From Microvirga soli (GTDB lineage: Bacteria; Pseudomonadota; Alphaproteobacteria; Rhizobiales; Beijerinckiaceae): a stretch of 45,787 bases of DNA. Of the stretch, positions 25,926 to 34,612 are shown piece after piece (position 1 is the stretch's first letter; the number at the start of each line of letters is the position of its first letter). The position numbers and the translations under genes are program-made. The stretch lies in assembly GCF_016734765.1 (NCBI RefSeq), contig NZ_JAERQE010000035.1, forward strand, positions 1-45,787. Direction: 5' to 3'. The notes below the pieces were generated by a model. It had not been told where the DNA came from and did not search any database. It was given only the letters and a program-made list of their open reading frames with translations.

Positions 25926-26135
25926 ATGACATCTGACATGCTTGAGGCTGAGCTGGAGATGCACCTCGCTCGGCCGCTCCCACCTGAACCGCCGTTTGAG
26001 GTCATGGCAAATGTAACGGCCCTGCAGGATCGGGTCTATGCCATGGCCCCGCAGAGTTGGGACTATGAATCGGGTGATCCGCGACAGGATCCTGCAGCCG
26101 ACTTCTCTCCGCACGACGAGAAATTGAAGCTTTAG
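25926..26135 (+). CDS. Small hypothetical protein, 69 residues
   Basis: ATG 25926 follows GGGGAGGCGCAC. The sequence MTSDMLEAELEMHLARPLPPEPPFEVMANVTALQDRVYAMAPQSWDY... is acidic and has no recognisable domain. It lies 55 bases after the cytochrome gene on the same strand and may be cotranscribed. Confidence 0.5.
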   Translation: MTSDMLEAELEMHLARPLPPEPPFEVMANVTALQDRVYAMAPQSWDYESGDPRQDPAADFSPHDEKLKL

Positions 26136-26223
26136 GTTAACACCATCGCATGTTTGGTCGGAGCCAGTCGGCTGGAGTCGCTCTCCAGCGTGAGGCCCGC
26201 CTTGAGGATTGAGGAGCGAAAAG

Positions 26224-26430
26224 ATGACGGACCAGGGTACCTGTCGCATCGTGCGGTACAACGGCGGCTACGAGGGGCGCCAGTGCCTCACTTATTTCGC
26301 AGGGATCTCGGCGCAGAGCGTCGGATCGCGCGGCATCTGCTGCGAATTCCTCCTAGAGCCCGGCCAAGGCGCATCTGCCTCTTGGCGACTAACCGAGTGT
26401 GTAGACGAGCGCCCAGCCGATAACACCTAG
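26224..26430 (+). pseudogene. Truncated and frameshifted cupin gene
   Basis: From ATG 26224 the frame reads MTDQGTCRIVRYNGGYEGRQCLTYFAGISAQSVGSRGIC, which I recall as the start of a cupin family in Rhizobiales that continues MHLLTIPPGARAKAHLH. Here the continuation LLRIPPRARPRRIC is in another frame (from about 26338). The annotated frame ends at 26430 with unrelated sequence. The metal-binding barrel is missing altogether, so only an N-terminal relic remains. Confidence 0.6.
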
Positions 26431-26529
26431 GGCAACCAGCAACCCGAACCATTCTAGGACGTGCGACAGCCTGTCAGTGGCGGGCGACTTCGGACGAGCC
26501 ACCAGGAGCTTGTCATCATCGTCAGCCAT
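26389..26529 (-). CDS. Small single-span membrane protein, 46 residues
   Basis: ATG 26527-26529 with AGGA 10 bases upstream reads MADDDDKLLVARPKSPATD, a helix with RLSHVLEWF, and one membrane segment GLLVALGVIGWALVYTLG before a TAG at 26389-26391. The charge pattern puts the acidic N-terminus in the cytoplasm. It overlaps the cupin relic on the opposite strand. Family unknown; similar tiny proteins are often missed in annotation. Confidence 0.6.
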   Translation of the reverse strand: MADDDDKLLVARPKSPATDRLSHVLEWFGLLVALGVIGWALVYTLG

Positions 26530-26589
26530 GTTGAAGAAATCCTACAATAGGCGACAGATAGGACCGTGGGCATAAGCGCGTCATCACCT

Positions 26590-26832
26590 TCATCTCACTC
26601 GTGCAATCACGACAACTGCTTCAAACCCCTGCCGCTTGCGCTTTGAGGCCAAGGCAAACTCTGCGGAGAGTGCCTGCTCCTCTGTGGAGTGAACTGAGAT
26701 GCTTCGCCGGTCGTGCGAGACCGACCAGACATCATCCCCTGTACGCGTTACCACCACCCGTTCCACGCTTGCGGCTCCCTTGGAGACCACTTCCAAGCGT
26801 AAATGTTCATCTCTGTTTCGCAATAAACTCAA
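26590..26832 (-). CDS. Small hypothetical protein, DUF2188-like
   Basis: Up to 80 residues, starting at TTG 26832 or at an internal GTG. The part VERVVVTRTGDDVWSVSHDRRSISVHSTEEQALSAEFALASKRKRQGFEAVVVI has the strand-strand-strand-helix pattern of DUF2188-type proteins. No function is known. It follows the small membrane protein divergently reading the same strand, with about 60 bases between. Confidence 0.5.
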   Translation of the reverse strand: MSLLRNRDEHLRLEVVSKGAASVERVVVTRTGDDVWSVSHDRRSISVHSTEEQALSAEFALASKRKRQGFEAVVVIARVR

Positions 26833-27081
26833 AGGGATATATGGAAAAATTCCTTGAGATTATGGTTCTTGCTCGGATGATTACTTCCCGTGGCTAATGT
26901 CAGAGGCGGTAGGCTACCTGGAATGGGTGGAAGGCACGTTCGGGGATCTCTTCCAACTAACCCGGAGGGCGTTCCTCTACCCTCGGGTCTCCCCATCGGA
27001 CGTGCACTTGCGTGCGTCAGGGCACAGCAGCCTCCGACGAAACTGGTTAATGAGCCCTTACCACAAGGACTGGGGTGCGGC

Positions 27082-27276
27082 ATGCCAGCGAAAAAGCAGA
27101 TAGGTTTTTCCTCTGCGCGACGTGAGATAGCGCGGTTTGAGCAGAAACTTAGTGCGATTGACGCACAGATCGCTCGACTGGAAAGAGATCCAGACCTTTG
27201 CCTTGCCACACGGGATCATTTTATCGTCTGGAAGCGGCCCTGCCTTTTTGCTGCTTGGTCTTCTATAATCCAATAG
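27082..27276 (+). CDS. Small coiled-coil hypothetical protein
   Basis: ATG 27082 opens MPAKKQIGFSSARREIARFEQKLSAIDAQIARLERDPDLCLATRDHFIVWKR, a basic start and a clear amphipathic helix. The last 12 residues look less natural and may reflect a frame change. Unknown family; 64 residues. Confidence 0.35.
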   Translation: MPAKKQIGFSSARREIARFEQKLSAIDAQIARLERDPDLCLATRDHFIVWKRPCLFAAWSSIIQ

Positions 27277-27332
27277 CCACCTCATCCGCGCCTCGTCAGC
27301 GAATAGCGGGGTATGGTGAAGGGATTTGTTGA

Positions 27333-27417
27333 TGGCGCGGACGGAAGGACTCGACCCCGCACGGACAAGCACAAGGGATTTTGGGTCCCTTGCGTCTACC
27401 AAGTTCGCCATGTCCGC
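27333..27417 (-). tRNA. Degenerate tRNA-Leu(CAA)-like sequence
   Basis: An 85-base minus-strand sequence with encoded CCA. The acceptor stem GCGGACA pairs with CGTCCGC at 6 of 7 positions. The D arm TGGCGAACTTGGTAGACGCA and the anticodon arm AGGGA-CCCAAAA-TCCCT are near canonical, giving anticodon CAA. Odd points: base 33 is C instead of U, base 54 is G instead of T (GTCGAGT), and the T stem GCGGG/CCTTC has one mismatch and one wobble. It may be a tRNA pseudogene or an old integration target rather than a working tRNA. Confidence 0.6.
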
Positions 27418-27477
27418 ACGAGCCTATGATTAATGCCGCCGTTCAACTGAAGCAAACACCATGGAATGATGCCGAAC

Positions 27478-27696
27478 CTATGCAATCTGGAATTCCCGCC
27501 GGACCCTCTTGCGGATCTCGTTCAACTCATCTTGCAGGGAATTGAGCTGTCCCTTCACGTCCTCGAAGGATGTGCACTCCAGAGTGATGAACAAGCGCCT
27601 ACCCTCGCCCCGCATGTAGCGCAGAAGAGCAAAACTGATCGATGCCGGGTTGTCGGGAGTGCCGGGCTGAACGTACGACGTAAATAGTCGCAACAA
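27478..27696 (-). CDS. Hypothetical protein with C-terminal coiled coil
   Basis: The frame from TTG 27696 gives 72 residues; an ATG start at 27612 (MRGEGRRLFITLECTSFEDVK) would give 44. The end, FEDVKGQLNSLQDELNEIRKRVRREFQIA, is a good heptad pattern. The IS6 element begins 56 bases upstream, so the natural 5' end may have been removed. Family unknown. Confidence 0.4.
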   Translation of the reverse strand: MLRLFTSYVQPGTPDNPASISFALLRYMRGEGRRLFITLECTSFEDVKGQLNSLQDELNEIRKRVRREFQIA

Positions 27697-27751
27697 AGCT
27701 CATCGACTAGGGCTTGCCCGTTAGCCATGCGGCCGCGCCAAATCCAGAGCA

Positions 27752-28563
27752 GGCACTGTTGCATTAACTTCGGGAGTGTAATCCGGATCGGCCAATCAAG
27801 GAGCGATCCTGTTGTCTCTGTTCAAGCGCCGCCGCTTTCCGGTTGAGATCATCCTTCTATGCGTGCGCTGGTACTGCAAGTACGGCATCAGCTATCGTGA
27901 TCTCGCCGAGATGATGCAGGAACGCGGTGTCGCCGTTGCTCCATCCACGATCTTCCGCTGGGTTCAGCGCTATGCGCCAGAGATCGAGAAGCGAATCCGG
28001 CTCTACCAGGGACCTCGCTCAGGCTCCTGGACGGTGGACGAGACCTACGTCCGCGTAGGCGGCAAGTGGAAATACTTGTTTCGCGCGGTCGACAAGCACG
28101 GTCGGTTGGTTGCCTTCATGCTATCTGATCGCCGGAATACCAACGCTGCCTATCGTTTCTTACACAAGGCCATAAAGGCAATGAGCCACTATCCGCCATT
28201 CTCCAGCACGACGGACAAGCTGGCGTCATATCCCAAGGCGATCGAGCGCCTGCAGAACGAAGGGCTGTTGTCGAAAGATGTGGTACACCGCACGTCGAAA
28301 TACCTCAACAACATCATCGAGGCGGATCATGGTGCGCTCAAGCGATTGATCCATCCAACACGCGGCTTTCAGACCATGAGCACCGCCGCCGCGACCCTGA
28401 CGGGTTTTGAGATCATGCGCATAATCCGCCGCGGGCATTACCTCCAGCAGGGCCGTCGAGTGACAGGCGAAATAGGTCTCGTCAATCAGCTCTTCGGTCT
28501 TGCCCCTGAGCGGCCCGTTGAACCGGGTTCGTTATGCACATCTCAAGTGACTGCAACAGTGCC
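27752..28563 (+). mobile_element. IS6-family insertion sequence (IS26-like ends)
   Basis: An 812-bp element with perfect 12-bp terminal repeats GGCACTGTTGCA (27752-27763) and TGCAACAGTGCC (28552-28563). The flanking octamers CCAGAGCA and CCTCGTCA differ, so no target duplication remains. This can result from the replicative or conservative cointegrate routes of IS6 elements or from a later deletion. Confidence 0.9.
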
Positions 28564-28591
28564 CCTCGTCAAACCTACTCGGCTGGCGTAG
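27812..28591 (+). CDS. IS6-family transposase
   Basis: TTG 27812 (MSLFKRRRFPVEIILLCVRWYCKYGISYRDLAEMM) gives 259 residues. HTH (VAPSTIFRWVQRYAPEI) and DDE core are intact: Asp in WTVDETYVRVGGKWKYLFRAVD, Asp in STTDKLASYPKAI, Glu in NNIIEADHGALKR. The frame runs 28 bases past the right terminal repeat, so the last about 9 residues are encoded by flanking DNA. Active transposition is plausible. Confidence 0.92.
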   Translation: MSLFKRRRFPVEIILLCVRWYCKYGISYRDLAEMMQERGVAVAPSTIFRWVQRYAPEIEKRIRLYQGPRSGSWTVDETYVRVGGKWKYLFRAVDKHGRLVAFMLSDRRNTNAAYRFLHKAIKAMSHYPPFSSTTDKLASYPKAIERLQNEGLLSKDVVHRTSKYLNNIIEADHGALKRLIHPTRGFQTMSTAAATLTGFEIMRIIRRGHYLQQGRRVTGEIGLVNQLFGLAPERPVEPGSLCTSQVTATVPLVKPTRLA

Positions 28592-28626
28592 GATGGACTC
28601 TGCTGACCTGACTTCGGGATCATCGA

Positions 28627-29589
28627 ATGAAGCGGCGCGAGTTTATCTCACTCATGAGCGTCGCGGTGGGTTGGCCGCTTGCCGTGCGAGCGCAACAGCC
28701 CGCACTGCCGGTGATCGGGTTCCTGAACAGCCGGTCCAGCGATGTCGATGCGTCGTTCTTAACCGCGTTTCACAAGGGCCTTGCCGAAACGGGGTTCGTT
28801 GAAGGTCACAATGTGACAATCGAGTACCGCTGGGCGAAAGGTCGGTATGATCAGTTACCTGCAATGGCAGCCGAACTCGTGCGGAAGTCGGTTGCGGTCC
28901 TGGTTTCAACCGGCGGCACCGTTGCCGCAAAGGCCGCGAAGGCTGTGACCCGAACCATTCCCGTTGTTTTTACGACCGCTGATGATCCGGTCAAAGTCGG
29001 CCTTGTGGACAGCCTTAGCCGGCCGGGCGGTAATCTCACCGGGATCACAGCGCTCTTCATCGAGGCTGCATCGAAGCGGCTGGAGCTTCTGCACGAACTG
29101 CTTCCCAGAGCGTCCACCATCGGCCTCCTCGTGAACCCAACCAATCCTGCGACCCTGATTGAGTCAAGTGTGGTCCAATCCGCCGCCCGCGGGCACCGCG
29201 TCGAAATCCTGAGCGTCAGCACCGACCGTGCCTTCGAGGACCTGAAGCAGAAGCAGGTGGACGCGCTTCTCATCGCGGCCGATCCGTTTCTGTTCGCACG
29301 TGCAGATCAGCTCGTCGCCTTGGCGGCCCGACAAGCGATCCCGACACTGTATTTCCGCAGTGAATTTGCCCAAGCTGGGGGTCTGATTTCCTTTGGATCG
29401 AACTTTGCCGACTTCTTTCGCGTCATCGGACTCTATGCAGGTCAGATCCTCAGGGGTGCCAAGCCGAGTGGACTGCCCGTACAACAGCCAACTAAGTTTG
29501 AACTGGTGATCAACCTCAAGACCGCGAAGGCGCTTGGGCTGACTGTTCCGCCATCGCTCCTGTCACAAGCCGACGAGGTAATCGAATGA
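28627..29589 (+). CDS. ABC transporter substrate-binding protein (ABC_sub_bind, PF04392)
   Basis: A 320-residue exported protein; the signal MKRREFISLMSVAVGWPLAVRAQ contains RR and may use Tat. The family pattern is clear: LPVIGFLNSRS, FVEGHNVTIEYRWAKGRYDQLPAMAAELV, PVVFTTADDPVKVGLVDSLSRPGGNLTG, and the end LVINLKTAKALGLTVPPSLLSQADEVIE. These proteins occur in large numbers in Hyphomicrobiales, often without transporter genes. No permease or ATPase adjoins it; a cyclase with a periplasmic sensor domain follows at 113 bases, so ligand sensing rather than import is possible. Confidence 0.92.
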   Translation: MKRREFISLMSVAVGWPLAVRAQQPALPVIGFLNSRSSDVDASFLTAFHKGLAETGFVEGHNVTIEYRWAKGRYDQLPAMAAELVRKSVAVLVSTGGTVAAKAAKAVTRTIPVVFTTADDPVKVGLVDSLSRPGGNLTGITALFIEAASKRLELLHELLPRASTIGLLVNPTNPATLIESSVVQSAARGHRVEILSVSTDRAFEDLKQKQVDALLIAADPFLFARADQLVALAARQAIPTLYFRSEFAQAGGLISFGSNFADFFRVIGLYAGQILRGAKPSGLPVQQPTKFELVINLKTAKALGLTVPPSLLSQADEVIE

Positions 29590-29702
29590 CGATGGTACAG
29601 ACTGCCCAGACCTTGAGGCCAGCGGCAGTGGCTTGGGGTGGCTGGTTTCCGCCTGGCTTACTCCGCCCCGCTGCTGACGGAACTGCCTGAGGTAAATAGG
29701 CC

Positions 29703-31448
29703 ATGAGCGTGCAGCGCCTCCGGTTCCATGGCCTCTTCCGCAAGTACTTTCTCGTGCTGTTTCTGGCAGTGGTCATTCCACTCGCCGCCAATGGCATCAG
29801 TGAAGCTTGGTTCGGCTATCGCGATCAGCGGGCCCGGCTCGACCAACTGCTCGGGGTTGAGGCAAGGTCGGCCGCTGCCAGGATCCAAGGCTTTCTCGAC
29901 GACATCACCGGTCAGCTCGGCTGGCTGGTGCAACTCCCCTGGACCGGGGAGCTGGACGAGCGCCGGCGCATCGATGCTCTGCGCCTGTTGCGCCAAGTGC
30001 CCGCCATCGTCAGCTTGACCCTGGTCGACGGCTCCGGACGGGAGCGCCTGTACGTGTCGCGCATTGGCCTCAACCGAACCGAGAGCCACACGGATCGCTC
30101 GGGAGAGCCCGCCATCATCGGAGCCCGGTCGGCGCGGCTCTGGTACGGGGAGGTCAGCTACTACCGCGGGTCCGAGCCCTACCTGACAGTCGCGATCTCC
30201 GGCAACCGTCCGTCCGTGGGGGCCGTCGTGGCAGAGGTCAACCTTAAGCTGATCTGGGACGTCATCTCCTCCATCAGAGTTGGGCAGACAGGCTACGCGT
30301 TCGTGCTCGACAGCCCGGGACGGCTTATTGCCCACCCGGACATCAGCCTCGTCCTGCGCGGAGCGGATGAGGCCACGCTAGCGCCCTTTCAGGCGGCTCG
30401 ACAGGCGGTCGGGCCTACTAGCGCGGGCTTTGCGACGAGCCATGACGCCGAGGGCAGCCCCATTGCGGTGGCCGCCGCCCCGATCCCCGGGCCGGATTGG
30501 ACGATTGTGGTCGAGCAGCCGCTCACGGAGGCGTTCGGGCCGATCTATGCCGCTCTGTGGCGGACTGGCGTCCTTCTTCTCGGTGGTGCCCTCTTCGCTG
30601 GCCTGCTTGCCTATGCCTTGGCCCGTCGGATGACACAGCCGATCCGGCTGCTCGAGGAGGGCACAGAACGCATCGGCGCCGGGCAGTTCGACCATCTTAT
30701 CGAGATCAGGACAGGGGACGAGCTCCAGCGCCTGGCCGACAGCTTCAACGCCATGGCGGCCGAGTTGGCGGTGTCGCAGGAGCGCCAGGAGCGCATTGCC
30801 AAGCTCAAGCGGTTCCTGGCCCCGCAGGTGGCCGAACTCGTTGACCGCAAGGGCGACGACGGCGTGCTCGAGGGCCGCCGCACCGAGGTGGTGGTGGTGT
30901 TCTGCGATCTGCGGGGCTTCACGGCCTTCTCGGCCAGAGCCGCTCCCGAGGAGGTCATGAGCGTGCTGTCGGAATACTACGACGCGCTCGGAGCGATCAT
31001 CACCAGGTATGCGGCGACGCTCACCAGCTTCTCAGGCGACGGTCTGATGGTGCTCGTCAACGCGCCTGTGCCGGTCGACGAACCAGCTGTGCGGGCGGTG
31101 GATCTGGCAGTGGAGATGCAGGTAAGTGTGCAGGAGCTGATCGTCGGCTGGCGGGAACGAGGCTACCGGATCGGATTCGGGGTGGGACTTGCCATGGGAC
31201 CGGCCACGGTCGGGCGTATCGGCTACGAGAACCGGTTCGACTACACGGCGATCGGCAGCGTCGTGAACCTCGCCGCCCGATTGTGCGCGTCGGCCTCAGA
31301 TAGCGAGATCCTCGTGGATGCGACGGCTGCGGAAGCGGTTAAGGACAAGCGCCATGTTCACCCAATCGGCATGCGTCTGATCAAGGGATACGACGAAGAG
31401 TTCCTAGTGTACTGCGTAGGCTTCACCCAGCGGCCTCAAGCTTCATGA
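29703..31448 (+). CDS. Membrane adenylate/guanylate cyclase: dCache-HAMP-class III cyclase
   Basis: A 581-residue protein. A membrane segment at about 12-32 (FRKYFLVLFLAVVIPLAANGI), a periplasmic dCache-like domain to about 275 (GQTGYAFVLDSPGRLIAHPD is typical), a second membrane segment at about 283-305 (LWRTGVLLLGGALFAGLLAYALA), HAMP (RRMTQPIRLLEEGTERIGAGQFDH...), a signalling helix, and a class III cyclase domain from about 395. Metal Asp residues are in VVFCDLRGFTAFSA and FSGDGLMV; the transition-state Asn and Arg are in IGSVVNLAARL. It should make cAMP (or cGMP) when the Cache domain binds its ligand. It lies between two periplasmic binding-protein genes. Confidence 0.92.
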   Translation: MSVQRLRFHGLFRKYFLVLFLAVVIPLAANGISEAWFGYRDQRARLDQLLGVEARSAAARIQGFLDDITGQLGWLVQLPWTGELDERRRIDALRLLRQVPAIVSLTLVDGSGRERLYVSRIGLNRTESHTDRSGEPAIIGARSARLWYGEVSYYRGSEPYLTVAISGNRPSVGAVVAEVNLKLIWDVISSIRVGQTGYAFVLDSPGRLIAHPDISLVLRGADEATLAPFQAARQAVGPTSAGFATSHDAEGSPIAVAAAPIPGPDWTIVVEQPLTEAFGPIYAALWRTGVLLLGGALFAGLLAYALARRMTQPIRLLEEGTERIGAGQFDHLIEIRTGDELQRLADSFNAMAAELAVSQERQERIAKLKRFLAPQVAELVDRKGDDGVLEGRRTEVVVVFCDLRGFTAFSARAAPEEVMSVLSEYYDALGAIITRYAATLTSFSGDGLMVLVNAPVPVDEPAVRAVDLAVEMQVSVQELIVGWRERGYRIGFGVGLAMGPATVGRIGYENRFDYTAIGSVVNLAARLCASASDSEILVDATAAEAVKDKRHVHPIGMRLIKGYDEEFLVYCVGFTQRPQAS

Positions 31449-31618
31449 TCGCCCGTCTTCCTAGTTGGCTCGAACCGGTTTCGTGAGACGGCTATTGCGG
31501 CTATGCTGACGCCAAGTCGTCGGATGCCCCTGAACACGTAGGATGACCAGATGATAGCGGTTGGAACGAAATCCTATCGCCCATATGTCCTTCGCCTTCA
31601 CGCCTGGCCTCCAGTGCG

Positions 31619-32599
31619 ATGAGACGGCGGGACGCCCTCGCATGGCTTGGCGGCGCGGCGGCATGGACGCTCCCGGTGCGTGCACAATCACCCGCCATGC
31701 CCATTATAGGCTACCTCGCGCCGGAATCGCCCAGACCGTTCGACAGTCGCCTTAAGGCGTTCCGGCAAGGCCTTGCCGACGCCGGCTATGTTGAGGGCCG
31801 CAATGTAGAGATCGAATACCGATGGGCGGAGGGCCGGTACGACCGGTTGCCCGCATTGGCGGCTGATCTCGCCAGCCAAAAGGTCGCCGTCCTCGTTGCG
31901 TCCGGCGGCGCACCTGCCGCGCTTGCCGCGAAAGCCGCGACGAAGACGATCACCATTGTCTTCGAGATGGGGGGTGACCCCGTCGCGCTCGGCGTGGTCG
32001 ACAGCCTGTCTAGGCCGGGAGGCAATCTCACGGGGGTGTCAAGTCTGAGCGTGGAAGTCTCACGCAAGCGACTGGAATTCATGCATGACCTGCGTCCGGC
32101 CGCGCCGTCCTTCGCCGCTGCCGTCAACCCGACTAGCCCAACCTCGGGATCTCAGGTGCGGAACCTCCAGGCAGCCGCCGAGGCACTCGGGGTTCGGCTC
32201 CATGTCATGAATGCCAGCAATGAAGGCGAGTTTGAAGCGATGTTCCTGGCCGCTACCCGAGAACAGGCAGGAGGGCTGGTATTCACCTCGGATCCTTACT
32301 TTGCCTTCCGCAGCACACAGCTCGCCGATCTGTGCTTTCGCTATTCTATGCCTGCCGTCACGCAGTCCCGCGACTTTCCCGCGGCAGGCGGCCTGATGAG
32401 CTATGGCGGCGACTTCGCGCAATCCCATCGCCGCGCCGGCAGCTATGCCGGACAGGTTCTGAGCGGAGCAAAACCGTCCGGTCTGCCGGTGCAGCTCGTT
32501 ACGAAAGTCGAATTGGTGATCAATCTGAAAACCGCGAACTCCCTCAGCATCGCAGTCCCGCCTTCACTGATTAGCGGTGCCGATATGGTCATCGAATGA
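31619..32599 (+). CDS. Second ABC_sub_bind-family substrate-binding protein
   Basis: A 326-residue paralogue of the protein at 28627 (shared YVEGRNVEIEYRWAEGRYDRLPALAADL, DPVALGVVDSLSRPGGNLTG, AKPSGLPVQ, LVINLKTANSLSIAVPPSLISGADMVIE). ATG 31619 (MRRRDALAWLGGAAAWTLPVRAQS) gives an RR-containing signal peptide. It begins 170 bases after the cyclase. Like its sister it lacks a transporter; the two may present different ligands to the same cyclase, or be independent. Confidence 0.92.
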   Translation: MRRRDALAWLGGAAAWTLPVRAQSPAMPIIGYLAPESPRPFDSRLKAFRQGLADAGYVEGRNVEIEYRWAEGRYDRLPALAADLASQKVAVLVASGGAPAALAAKAATKTITIVFEMGGDPVALGVVDSLSRPGGNLTGVSSLSVEVSRKRLEFMHDLRPAAPSFAAAVNPTSPTSGSQVRNLQAAAEALGVRLHVMNASNEGEFEAMFLAATREQAGGLVFTSDPYFAFRSTQLADLCFRYSMPAVTQSRDFPAAGGLMSYGGDFAQSHRRAGSYAGQVLSGAKPSGLPVQLVTKVELVINLKTANSLSIAVPPSLISGADMVIE

Positions 32600-33428
32600 C
32601 GCTGCTTTTCGATTTCCAGCTGACGCTATGCGAGTGACGTCGCGCATTGCGATGCAAACTCAGTGACCGCGTCCGTGAAGTCGCGGCATCTTGTACCAAC
32701 GACGTCTTAAGCGGTTCGACCTGGGTCCTCAAGCGAGATCGCGTGAGAGTCGCCTCTCAGTCTGATGTGAGAACACGGATCAAGTCTTGCCACTATTCAC
32801 TTCTCAGCAGAGACGGCAATTTGTGAACGTCCTCTCCGGGTTATCCAGCGACGATCCCTGACTTTCAGGAACGTCTACTGTTTCTGCAGTAAGCCCACCT
32901 TCGGCTTACTTCCGGGAGGTGCCATTTTGCGACCTTCCGAGCTTGTAGCCCGTTGCGTGCCAGATCCTTCAATGGCTTACGTCGAGAATGTCGGAAAGCG
33001 GTGTGTGGAACAGGGAGCGAGCCCCCAGCGTTGAGGGCCATTGCCCTCAAGCAGAGATCATGGGACTGATCCCGAGCAGCCAGATCTTGAACTGCAGAAA
33101 CTCCGGAACTGGAGAAGGACCCGGCGGCTCCGGATTGGATGGGGTACGCATTGGCGAATGAAAGTGTCTCGCAGCCTTGTTGCGCCTGGCCGGAAACGTT
33201 GTACCGCTGACTCGCTACCAGTCTGCCCAACAAACCCTTTTGCTCTCTTTAATCGCTACAAGCGCTTCAGGACTAGAGGGCGTCACCTAGGACATTTCGG
33301 CTGCTTCTCATAGGTCCTGTAGGCTCTACTTCCTTATGATCTCTTCACTGCAGGCCCAGATCTGTCTGGAAGCTGATCGGCAACTGCGCCGCATTTTCCA
33401 AGGCAGGCAGTTGCAACAGGAGTAGGAT
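32600..33428. other. Intergenic region, no gene recognised
   Basis: About 830 bases between the second binding protein and the alginate lyase gene. The longest frames (32865-33233 on the minus strand, 33041-33313 on the plus strand) lack start signals and protein-like composition. I see no IS ends or strong hairpins. It may be old, decayed sequence at the edge of the alginate module. Confidence 0.4.
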
Positions 33429-34532
33429 ATGCCTCTCAGCTCTGTCGATTGGTTTTTGCGCAGCGTTGGATTGACCTCAGTTCTTCTCGCCCTACTGCAG
33501 GCAGCGCCCGGTCATGCGCAAGGGGTGGGGTACCTCGTGCCGGCTCTCGGCGGAGACAAGGGGCAGGTGGAGCCGGAATACAAATGCGATTTGCCTGGAA
33601 TGCCTGTGATCACCCTTGAGACGCAGAGCAAGTACAAGCAGGCCGATAGCTCCCGCGCAACGATCGATGAAACCGCCAACGAGAACTATCTGGAGGCTAT
33701 GGTGCCACTTAGGGCTTACGCCAAAGGGCTCGTGCAGATAGCCAACGATTATGTGCGCTCAAGCCCGACAAATCCAGCGGCAGCCGCTTGTGCGCTTAAT
33801 TGGCTGGAGCATTGGGCCTCGGCCAACGCAATGACCGACATGCGCTCGAAGCACGCCCTGTTCAACCTGGGCCAGACGCTCGGGGGTTTCGCGCTGGCCT
33901 ATCTCCAGATCCGGAATGCTCCAGACTTGCAGGGGGACAAGAAAAAGCGGGTTGAAGCCTGGCTCAAGGCACTCGGCCAGCAGGTGGTCAACTTCATGAA
34001 TCAAAACCACGAGGTCTCAGGGCGGAACAACCACCGCTACTGGGCAGGCCTTGCCGCCTCTGCAGCCGGTATCGCTGCCGATGACATGCGCTTGGCCGAT
34101 TGGGGCATTGAGAGCGCCCGCATCGGCCTTTCGCAAATCACCCCGGAAGGCACGCTGCCGCTCGAGCTTGACCGGGGCAAGCGTGCCCGCGACTACCACA
34201 TCTACGCCGCGGAACCGCTCGTCGCCACGGCGGAATTGGCGCGCAGCCGGGATTTCGATCTCTATGCCGATAAGGATGGCGCTCTGAAGCGGCTGGTGGA
34301 CCGGGTGGTCGCATCCCTTGACGACCCATTCTTCTTCGAGAAGGCAACGGGCGCGAAGCAGGAGACTTTCCCCAATGACGGCATCGTGCCCGCCAACCGC
34401 ATCGCTTGGCTCGAAATCCATCAGCGCCATTTCCCCTCGCCTCGGATCGAGGCGCTGCTGGCATCGAGACGGCCCCTCGCCTCAAGCAGGATCGGTGGCG
34501 ATCTGACACTTCTTTTTCACGGCAGCAAGTGA
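33429..34532 (+). CDS. algL: Alginate lyase, PL5 family (AlgL type)
   Basis: A 367-residue protein with a Sec signal peptide ending near GHAQG. The (alpha/alpha) barrel has the PL5 signature GRNNHRYWAGLA and RGKRARDYHIYAAEPL. Asn201, His202, Arg249 and Tyr256 have exactly the spacing of the A1-III catalytic set Asn191, His192, Arg239, Tyr246. It cleaves mannuronate-rich alginate by beta-elimination in the periplasm or outside. AlgL often belongs to alginate biosynthesis, but no alg8, alg44 or algE is near, and the neighbours are uptake and degradation genes. The likely role is therefore depolymerisation for feeding. Confidence 0.9.
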   Translation: MPLSSVDWFLRSVGLTSVLLALLQAAPGHAQGVGYLVPALGGDKGQVEPEYKCDLPGMPVITLETQSKYKQADSSRATIDETANENYLEAMVPLRAYAKGLVQIANDYVRSSPTNPAAAACALNWLEHWASANAMTDMRSKHALFNLGQTLGGFALAYLQIRNAPDLQGDKKKRVEAWLKALGQQVVNFMNQNHEVSGRNNHRYWAGLAASAAGIAADDMRLADWGIESARIGLSQITPEGTLPLELDRGKRARDYHIYAAEPLVATAELARSRDFDLYADKDGALKRLVDRVVASLDDPFFFEKATGAKQETFPNDGIVPANRIAWLEIHQRHFPSPRIEALLASRRPLASSRIGGDLTLLFHGSK

Positions 34533-34612
34533 CACTGCAGCTCATGCTTGCGACGGGGCGAGATGACCCTCGTCAGGCGGCCGGAAAACCGTCCTGCAGG
34601 CCCCGCTCCTCT

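Noticed and set aside
32865..33233. 122-residue minus-strand ORF before the alginate lyase gene
   Set aside because: No start signal, and residue composition is unlike a folded protein; treated as intergenic.
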